Shown here in pieces: positions 15,631-20,651 of a DNA stretch of 20,651 nucleotides. How positions within the stretch are numbered: the stretch's first letter is position 1; each line of letters starts with the position of its first letter. Source of the DNA: an uncultured Eubacterium sp. (GTDB lineage: Bacteria > Bacillota > Clostridia > Lachnospirales > Lachnospiraceae). The stretch is from NCBI GenBank assembly GCA_934316845.1, contig CAKRDZ010000041.1, positions 1 through 20,651 on the forward strand, read 5' to 3'. The position numbers were made by a program, and so were the translations under genes. The notes under the pieces were generated by a model that did no database searches, was not told where the DNA came from, and saw only the letters and a list, made by a program, of their open reading frames with translations.

Positions 15631-15659
15631 TTGACAAAGCACTACATTAGGTATACAAT
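15631..15659 (+). promoter_or_regulatory. Promoter of the blaI-M56 pair
   Basis: A perfect -35 TTGACA (15631-15636) and a -10 TACAAT (15654-15659) are separated by 17 bp. The -10 lies inside the operator palindrome, as expected for an autorepressed promoter. Confidence 0.8.
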
Positions 15660-15684
15660 TGTTAATAACAAATGTATACCTAAT
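15646..15684. promoter_or_regulatory. 39-bp palindromic operator for the BlaI-type repressor
   Basis: The left arm ATTAGGTATACAATTGTTA and right arm TAACAAATGTATACCTAAT are mirror complements with one mismatch, centred on A15665. Each half contains a near TACA-NN-TGTA dyad of the BlaI/MecI/CopY kind (TACAATTGTT at 15654-15663 and AACAAATGTA at 15667-15676). It overlaps the -10 and the likely transcription start and ends 16 bp before blaI. Confidence 0.75.
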
Positions 15685-15700
15685 GAAAGGATGATTACTT

Positions 15701-16084
15701 ATGGAAAAAATTCACTTGTCAAATGCAGAATGGGAGATTATGAATATTCTCTGGAAATTTCCCGAAGCGACGATAACACAAATTGTAGCGGAGTTAAATA
15801 AAAAGAAATTCTGGGATAAGCATACGGTGATCACACTCCTTAGCCGAATGGAGAAAAAGGGGGCGGTCGAGTACCGCAGAAATGGCAGGGCAAAAGAATA
15901 TTATTCGATCATTTCGCAAAAAGAAACGGTGCTGGAAGAAACGGAGCAGTTTTTGGACCGGGTGTATGAAGGAAGCCTGAGCCTGCTTGTGAACTCTTTT
16001 TTGAGCAGTAAAAAGGTCAGCAGGGACGAACTGGATGATCTTTATGAGATTCTTCAAAAGGCGGAAAGGGAGGGAGAAAAATGA
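15701..16084 (+). CDS. BlaI/MecI/CopY-family transcriptional repressor
   Basis: A 127-residue repressor. The N-terminal winged helix is LSNAEWEIMNILWKFPEATITQIV, then KHTVITLLSRMEKKGAVEYRRNGRAKEYY (residues ~6-70), a clear Penicillinase_R domain. The C-terminal half is the helical dimerization part, where the partner protease normally cuts. It probably represses its own operon through the palindrome over the promoter. The ribosome site is the AAAGG in TAATGAAAGG. Its stop overlaps the start of the next gene (ATGA at 16081-16084), so the two proteins are translationally coupled. Confidence 0.92.
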   Translation: MEKIHLSNAEWEIMNILWKFPEATITQIVAELNKKKFWDKHTVITLLSRMEKKGAVEYRRNGRAKEYYSIISQKETVLEETEQFLDRVYEGSLSLLVNSFLSSKKVSRDELDDLYEILQKAEREGEK

Positions 16085-17304
16085 CAATGATTCTTTTGGA
16101 ATCCAGTCTGATGATCGTGTTCATGCTGGCTTTCCGCAAGTTGTGCCGAAATGCTTTGTCTCCACGCATCGTATATGCACTTTGGCTTTTCACGGCAATT
16201 CGCATGCTGCCGGTAGAATGTCTATTTGGACGCGATATTCACATGCTTTCGCTGAATGCATTTTCCCGTCTTTTTGGAAAAATTCCGTTGTTGCGGGACA
16301 TCTGGTTTGAGTTTTCGATGCTTCGAATCCCGTGGTATCTGCTTGTAATATGGGTTCTTGGAAGTGTCGCCGTCTTTTTATATGAACACTTTATCAATTT
16401 CAAATTTGAAAAATTTTTGTATGAAAACAGAGTGCAGATTGAGGATGAAAATGTTCCGTCTCCGCTGTATTATGTGCCGGATCTTCGCTCTTCGTGCGTG
16501 TTTAAGGTAAAAGGGAAAATAGGAATTTATCTGATGCCGAAGATTCTTGATCAGCCGGACATTTACCGTACAATTTTGCAGCATGAAATGTGTCATATTC
16601 GTGCCAAAGATCTTTTTTGGGCAAAACTGCGAATGATTTTTATCGCTATTTACTGGTTCAATCCGCTTGTATATATCGCGGCAATTTTGTCGAAAGAAGA
16701 CTGTGAAATGGCATGCGACGACCGTGCCGCTGCGGCGTTACAGATGAAGAAAACAGAGTACGGAAAAATATTATTAGATGCCGTAAATGTTGACAAAATC
16801 AGAACAAAAGAAGATGTATTTTGTACCGCAACAATGATGGTTTCTTCGAAAAATGCACTGCGTGTCCGAGTCAAACGTCTGGCAGGAAAAGAACCCCGTA
16901 AAGCTGTCTCTGTTTTTGCTTGTTCTGCGTTTGTATCAGGTTGTATTTTACTAGGGTTTCTCAGTAACACAAATACTATTGCAAGAACGCCGGAACAGAC
17001 GATACGACAGTATGTTTACTATTCTAATACAGATTGCCAGGCAGGAATGATGGAGTTGTCTTTATATGAAAAATGGGACTATTTATTTCCGAATGCACTG
17101 GCTGGAAAAATTGTTGCCATAAAGAAAATTCAGGAAAGTGACGCAGCGAGTTATTCACAGAATGTTTTGACAAATACTTCCAGAAAAAAGGAATGGTATG
17201 AGGTGGAAATGGAAGTGCAAAGGGAGGAAATGGTGCGCTGTGAAAAGCACATTGTGGCGTTGACGAAAAAAGATGGGGACGAATGGATGGTAGACTGGCG
17301 GTAA
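16081..17304 (+). CDS. M56-family (BlaR1/MecR1-like) membrane metallopeptidase sensor
   Basis: A 407-residue membrane protein. Helices are near residues 3-20, 30-48, 82-104 and 275-295. The zinc protease motif is HEMCH at 168-172, and the third ligand region is EDCEMACDD (Glu209). On signal sensing, such proteins lead to cleavage of the partner BlaI. After the last helix there are only ~110 residues (from ~298). They lack any SxxK/SxN penicillin-binding domain, so a beta-lactam is probably not the signal. This tail faintly resembles DUF4829-type sensor tails, but I would not assert it. No resistance gene lies next to the pair. Confidence 0.88.
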   Translation: MTMILLESSLMIVFMLAFRKLCRNALSPRIVYALWLFTAIRMLPVECLFGRDIHMLSLNAFSRLFGKIPLLRDIWFEFSMLRIPWYLLVIWVLGSVAVFLYEHFINFKFEKFLYENRVQIEDENVPSPLYYVPDLRSSCVFKVKGKIGIYLMPKILDQPDIYRTILQHEMCHIRAKDLFWAKLRMIFIAIYWFNPLVYIAAILSKEDCEMACDDRAAAALQMKKTEYGKILLDAVNVDKIRTKEDVFCTATMMVSSKNALRVRVKRLAGKEPRKAVSVFACSAFVSGCILLGFLSNTNTIARTPEQTIRQYVYYSNTDCQAGMMELSLYEKWDYLFPNALAGKIVAIKKIQESDAASYSQNVLTNTSRKKEWYEVEMEVQREEMVRCEKHIVALTKKDGDEWMVDWR

Positions 17305-17364
17305 AGACGTTGCGGATAATGAGTTGACCACATAAAGAAGAAACAGCAAAGAAAGGAGAATATT

Positions 17365-17549
17365 ATGAGAAGAATATTGATTGAGAATGGCGAAGTTGAT
17401 GTAAAAGACTGTGTCTATGGATTTCCATGAGAATGGATGCTATTTGTATTAATTCAAAATATAGTCTTGACGGCCAAGAATTATGGGAACCGGGAACTTT
17501 TATTTCTGAGTTGATTATTAACCGGAAAAGAGTGAAAAAACTGCGATGA
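17365..17549 (+). other. Two overlapping short ORFs in a gene-poor gap
   Basis: The gap 17305-17671 holds no recognised gene. A 21-codon ORF (17365-17430, MRRILIENGEVDVKDCVYGFP) has a strong AAAGGAG site. Its TGA overlaps the ATG of a 40-codon ORF (17427-17549, containing SLDGQELWEPGTFISELI). They could be real coupled small proteins, or the frameshifted remains of one gene. The second frame stays open past one stop to about 17670, which favours decay. I recognise neither. Confidence 0.35.
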
Positions 17550-17671
17550 TTTCGAATAAGTATCATGGTTGACCGCAATGGAAAAAGAAGGCTGCAATGT
17601 TTAACGCTGCTTTTGCAGGTTGGATTCTCGTTGTCATTGCAATGTATGAAGAGACATGATAAAATACAAAT

Positions 17672-18042
17672 ATGAATTTTGAGTACGTAAAAATGAAAGG
17701 AGGCATTCCTATGATTCCGCCTAGAAAACTTGAAAGAGAAGCAAAGAAAAAGATGCGGAACAGTTAGGGGTTACACCGGAGCAGTTCGTTGATTTCTTTT
17801 TGGAGAAAAATTCATCTGGAACAGGTTATTTGACAAAACATAAACCATGTGATTTTTTGCGGGAAGATGGTATGTGTAGATTAGCAGATTGTAAACCGGA
17901 TAATTGTAAAAAATACCCATATACTGATCGGCCGGAGCGATTGTTAAGTTTACTTGGAATGCTGGATATAATTACAGTTTGTCCCGTGGCATTTGAAATT
18001 TTTGAACAATTAAAAAAAGAATACGGATTTAGGAGGAATTAA
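17672..18042 (+). pseudogene. Frameshifted YkgJ-type cysteine-cluster protein
   Basis: Two frames together read as one protein. ATG 17672 (or ATG 17711, which has a strong AAAGGAGG site) gives ..IPMIPPRKLEREAK and stops at 17765-17767. From about 17745 the +2 frame continues as KDAEQLGVTPEQFVDFFLEK, then HKPCDFLREDGMCRLADCKP, and on to VCPVAFEIFEQLKKEYGF, ending at 18042. The cysteine spacing and the CKKYPYTDRPERL segment match the YkgJ/CxxCxxCC (putative zinc- or iron-binding) family. The break lies in an A-rich run near 17742-17751. The N-terminal CxxCGxCC cluster usual in the family is also absent. A shortened product from TTG 17800 is possible but unlikely. The next gene starts 5 bp later. 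Confidence 0.65.
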
Positions 18043-18046
18043 TTTT

Positions 18047-19060
18047 ATGCGAAAAGAAGCAGCGTTAGAAGAATGGGAAAAATTGTATGAGACGGCGACG
18101 AGAATAAAAGCGGGAAAACCGTGGGACAAATTCTGGGACATGGACATTATTGGAATTACCAGAGGTAATGAAGAAGACACTGTGTTTTTTAGCATTCTTG
18201 GCAGAGGTGGAGATTGTTATGGTGTATCCGTTTACGAGGGCTTTGAGGGATTGAATACATTTTTGATGCTTGTGATGCAGGAAAGCCTGAATCTGTCTTC
18301 GGAATACGCGATGTATCACCAGAAATGCCTTAGTTGTTACTGGGGAAATCGTGAAGAATTGTCAAATGCGCAGAGAAAAACCATCAAAGATTTAGGGTAC
18401 AAATATCGGGGCAAAAATCAATGGTTATATTTTATGTCTTTCGAACCGGGGTATTATCCTTATAATCTGGATAAAAACGAGGTTTTACGGATGAGCAAAC
18501 ATATGCATGATCTGGAACTTGCCTTAACCTATTATGAAGAGAATGGACTTTCTATTAATTTTGAAAATGGCAATATGTTTCATGTCATTTTAGATGATAA
18601 AGATAATGTGGTGCGTGGGAGAGAAGAGCCGCTTCCGTTTGTAATGTTCCAGTTTGGAAGTCTTTACCTTGATGACGAAGAACTCCTTTCAGAATTGAAA
18701 AATGTACCTCAATGCGGTGCCGTCTTAGAGGCAGATGTGTCTGCACCCGGCATGCCTGTGGCTGATAAAAAATACGACCGCCCGGCAAATATGGCATTAG
18801 CACTGTTAGGTGATGCTGATTCCGGTATGATGCTCAAATTTGAAATGGTTCATCCGGACGAGGATGGTGTGGTAATGCTGGCAGAAATACTAATTGGATT
18901 TATTTTTCAGTTTGGGGCACCACAAGAGGTAAGGGTGTCAAATGTGGTCATAGAAGCCGGACTTTCACAGATTTGTGATGTGTGCGGGATTAAACTCCGC
19001 CCGGTAAAACGATTGCGTGGACTGGACGAATTCGTAGAGGGGCTTTACAGATTTAGTTAA
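18047..19060 (+). CDS. Uncharacterised protein, DUF7309/DUF6930-like
   Basis: A 337-residue soluble protein without signal peptide or membrane helix. The N-terminal part (~1-150) has LYETATRIKAGKPWDKFWDMDIIGI and FFSILGRGGDCYGVSVYEGFEGL. The C-terminal part (~230-337) has MMLKFEMVHPDEDGVVMLAEIL, PQEVRVSNVVIEAGLSQICDVCGI and a final LRGLDEFVEGLYRF. This two-part plan recalls the DUF7309 plus DUF6930 pair from Firmicutes; the function is unknown and the match is from memory. GGAGG about 11 bp upstream supports ATG 18047. It begins 5 bp after the cysteine-cluster pseudogene, so the two were probably an operon. Confidence 0.75.
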   Translation: MRKEAALEEWEKLYETATRIKAGKPWDKFWDMDIIGITRGNEEDTVFFSILGRGGDCYGVSVYEGFEGLNTFLMLVMQESLNLSSEYAMYHQKCLSCYWGNREELSNAQRKTIKDLGYKYRGKNQWLYFMSFEPGYYPYNLDKNEVLRMSKHMHDLELALTYYEENGLSINFENGNMFHVILDDKDNVVRGREEPLPFVMFQFGSLYLDDEELLSELKNVPQCGAVLEADVSAPGMPVADKKYDRPANMALALLGDADSGMMLKFEMVHPDEDGVVMLAEILIGFIFQFGAPQEVRVSNVVIEAGLSQICDVCGIKLRPVKRLRGLDEFVEGLYRFS

Positions 19061-19170
19061 GAGGGCATGGTTTTAAGAAGTAAAGATAAGGGGGGTGGCG
19101 AACATCAATTACAAATGCACTTTCATCAAGTAGCAAAGTTGAATTGTAGTGTGGAATTAGTGAGGTGTTA

Positions 19171-19271
19171 GTTTGGGGAAAGTAAGAACAGGAAAATCTT
19201 TCCGATGATGAAAAAAGGTATTAAGGAAATTAGTTAAAGCATTAAAAGAAGAAGCAAGGAAAAGGAGATGA
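19171..19271 (+). pseudogene. Remnant of a HigB/RelE-type toxin C terminus
   Basis: Read as VWGK-stop-EQENLSDDEK, then, after restoring one A to the A6 run at 19211-19216, KVLRKLVKALKEEARKRR, ending at TGA 19269-19271. This matches the usual C terminus of HigB/RelE-type toxins (YGKNEKENLS-DEEK-..LVK.LKEE..) but has an in-frame TAA at 19183 and a one-base deletion. Weaker toxin-like traces (a KDKGGGEHQ stretch near 19082-19108) lie upstream in another frame. The stop sits 5 bp before the start of an ORF with an antitoxin-like N terminus, the spacing expected of a toxin-antitoxin pair. The rest of 19061-19276 shows no gene. Confidence 0.55.
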
Positions 19272-19276
19272 TTTCT

Positions 19277-20185
19277 ATGAGTTCATTATTTGAAGATTTA
19301 AAAGAAGGACTTGAGGAAGCAATTTCATTTGAAAAAGGGGATGGTGAGGCGAAAACTAAGACGTATATGATTATGCCTGTGAAAGAAAAGAAAGTGTATA
19401 AATATAAGGAAATTGAGTTTAAGGTATTAAAGAAAAAGTTGGAGTTACCAGTTAGATATGTTGAAAAAGTGAATGAAAATTGGAAGAGAGAAATGGCTGC
19501 TGGAAAATCATATACAAATGGGAAACTGTATACAATGGCAGCGGTAAATGTTTTAGAAGATAAAATTCGAGTTTATGTCCAAGAAACAAATTTTGCGCAT
19601 TATTTATATAGTAGATCAATTGGGATAGATGAAAATTCATGTAGATCTATGGCGGCAAATGCGTTGTTGGTAACCAGCGACGATTATATTGTGTTGGGAA
19701 AAATGTCAGGTTCAACATCTTTGGCGAATAGAGTAAAATTTATAGGAGGAGCATTTGATCAAACTGATTTTTGCAACGATATTGTAGATATAAAAAACTG
19801 CATAACCAGGGAAGTTAAAGAGGAAGTCGGATTGAATTTAAATGATAAGGAAACGGTTGCGGATGTAAGACCTATTGCTATTTTGACAAGAGAAAAATTC
19901 TCGTTTGCAAATACGCTGTTTTGGGTTGATATTAGACTTGACAAATCGGAACTCGAACGAAGGTTTACAGACTATAAGGAGGGATTGGAAGCCGCCGGTG
20001 AGAAGAGCGAGCTTAGCGAGTTAATATATATTAGCAATAATTATACGAGCATTCTTAAATTTCTTCAAGATGAAAATAATTTAGTGATTGATTATATGCG
20101 TGATTTTTTTGATGCTTATTTTGGAAAGATTGAATACGGAAATATACAGGAATATATTATAAATAATTTGCCTGAGTTGACATGA
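19277..20185 (+). CDS. Nudix hydrolase with an antitoxin-like N-terminal extension
   Basis: A 302-residue protein. Residues 1-33 (SSLFEDLKEGLEEAISFEKG, then a TKTYMIMPV segment) read like the start of HigA-type antitoxins. However, the helix-turn-helix that should follow is absent, and from about residue 36 (YKYKEIEFKVLKKKL) a Nudix protein takes over. The Nudix box is GGAFDQ...REVKEEVGL (Gly157-158 to Gly185), with about six extra residues between the GG and RE parts compared with the canonical GX5EX7REUXEEXGU. Such enzymes hydrolyse nucleoside diphosphates linked to another group; the substrate is unknown. ATG 19277 is chosen because GGAG (19264-19267) lies 9 bp upstream; ATG 19268 is too close. 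The gene is visibly AT-richer than the atp genes, which suggests transfer. Confidence 0.85.
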   Translation: MSSLFEDLKEGLEEAISFEKGDGEAKTKTYMIMPVKEKKVYKYKEIEFKVLKKKLELPVRYVEKVNENWKREMAAGKSYTNGKLYTMAAVNVLEDKIRVYVQETNFAHYLYSRSIGIDENSCRSMAANALLVTSDDYIVLGKMSGSTSLANRVKFIGGAFDQTDFCNDIVDIKNCITREVKEEVGLNLNDKETVADVRPIAILTREKFSFANTLFWVDIRLDKSELERRFTDYKEGLEAAGEKSELSELIYISNNYTSILKFLQDENNLVIDYMRDFFDAYFGKIEYGNIQEYIINNLPELT

Positions 20186-20192
20186 TTTTGGG

Positions 20193-20221
20193 TGGCATGT
20201 GGTCGAGAAAGACCACTGCCA
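20193..20221 (+). terminator. Hairpin after the Nudix gene, probable terminator
   Basis: TGGCA-T-GTGGTC (20193-20204) pairs with GACCAC-TGCCA (20211-20221) around a GAGAAA loop, giving 11 pairs with one bulged T. Only a short TTTCT follows, so termination strength is uncertain. It begins 8 bp after the Nudix stop codon. Confidence 0.5.
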
Positions 20222-20271
20222 TTTCTGGCGTTTCCGGTTTGAAATTATGTATAGTGTTAAATATTGGAAAT

Positions 20272-20651
20272 GTACCATGAAAGAGGAGGAAAAGCAAGTT
20301 GTCCAGTGGTGCAAGGAAATGCCCCTTGGCTATACTTCGGCGGCTGCCGCCGTTGCAAGATTAGGTACTGCACCCCGGAAAAGGGAAAAAGTAAGTTGCC
20401 CAGTGGTGAGTTATCGTTGTGAAGTTAGGTACTGCACCCCGGAAAAGGGAAAAAGCAAGTCGCCCAGAGGTGAGTTATCGTTGCAAAGTTAGGTGCTGCA
20501 CCCCGGAAAAGGGAAAAAGCAAGTCGCCCAGAGGTGAGTTATCGTTGCAAAGTCAAGGAATGTACCCCGGAAAAAGGGAAAAGCAAGTTGTCCAGTGGTG
20601 AGTTGTCGTTGAAAGATTAGGTGCTGCACCCCGGAAAAGGGAAAAAGCAAG
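20272..20651. repeat. Tandem array with 64-bp period sharing the core of the left array
   Basis: The core (GCACCCCGGAAAAGGGAAAA followed by AGCAAG) begins at 20370, 20434, 20498, 20562 (as GTACCCC) and 20626, exactly 64 bp apart, and runs off the window. The first unit (from 20272) is 98 bp and hybrid. It carries GCAAGGAAATGCCCC..GGCTAT..GCCGCCG, a shortened form of the part found in the 147-bp units at 1-440. Because 64 is not a multiple of three, the open frames here (from 20199 and 20419) change frame each unit and are rejected as genes. Confidence 0.9.

Noticed and set aside
20199..20601. Open frames across the right array
   Set aside because: The 64-bp period shifts frame at every unit, and the sequence is repeat DNA.
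20370..20651. Possible CRISPR array with 64-bp period
   Set aside because: The DNA between the cores is itself repeated, so there are no unique spacers, and no cas genes are nearby.

Overview
The window reads as chromosomal DNA of a low-to-mid GC anaerobic Firmicute, most likely a Lachnospiraceae-type gut Clostridium. This is inferred from the style of the proteins, strong GGAGG-type ribosome binding sites, some TTG starts, a sodium-type c subunit in the F-type ATP synthase, and the family of structured intergenic repeats. No rRNA, tRNA or CRISPR array was seen.

Layout. 1-440: three tandem copies of a ~147-bp structured repeat. 598-3303: two cell-envelope genes, a membrane-anchored SH3/GH18 glycosidase-like protein and a CwlD-like amidase, separated by a repeat element and a hairpin next to the amidase start. 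3358-13282: a compact run of 13 plus-strand genes with no internal terminator seen: tRNA t6A enzyme Sua5 (fused to a degenerate phosphatase-like domain), rpiB, proC, atpZ, atpI and atpBEFHAGDC. The order sua5 / phosphatase-like / rpiB / ... / atpI-atpC resembles the ywlC-ywlE-ywlF(rpiB)...atp region of Bacillus subtilis. A strong bidirectional terminator follows atpC.

13350-15138 is on the minus strand: an iron-dependent alcohol dehydrogenase, then a ~96-bp near-palindrome, a terminator-like hairpin abutting the next ribosome binding site, and a DUF3237-type protein. 15341-15535 holds three evenly built inverted repeats (TTACGGGCA-N22-TGCCCGTAA). 15631-17304 is a BlaI/BlaR-type repressor and M56 metalloprotease sensor pair, with a 39-bp palindromic operator over its promoter.

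17305-20185 is an accessory, decaying region. It has short orphan ORFs, a frameshifted cysteine-cluster (YkgJ-type) gene, an intact protein of DUF7309/DUF6930 type, a wrecked HigB/RelE-type toxin fragment, and an AT-rich Nudix hydrolase whose first ~33 residues look like the N terminus of the matching HigA-type antitoxin. 20272-20651 is a second tandem array (64-bp period) that shares its core with the left array.

The most notable observations are the antitoxin-Nudix chimera behind a dead toxin, the Sua5 fusion to a phosphatase domain that has lost all its catalytic residues, and the mosaic repeat families. All family assignments come from reading the sequence; no database search was run.
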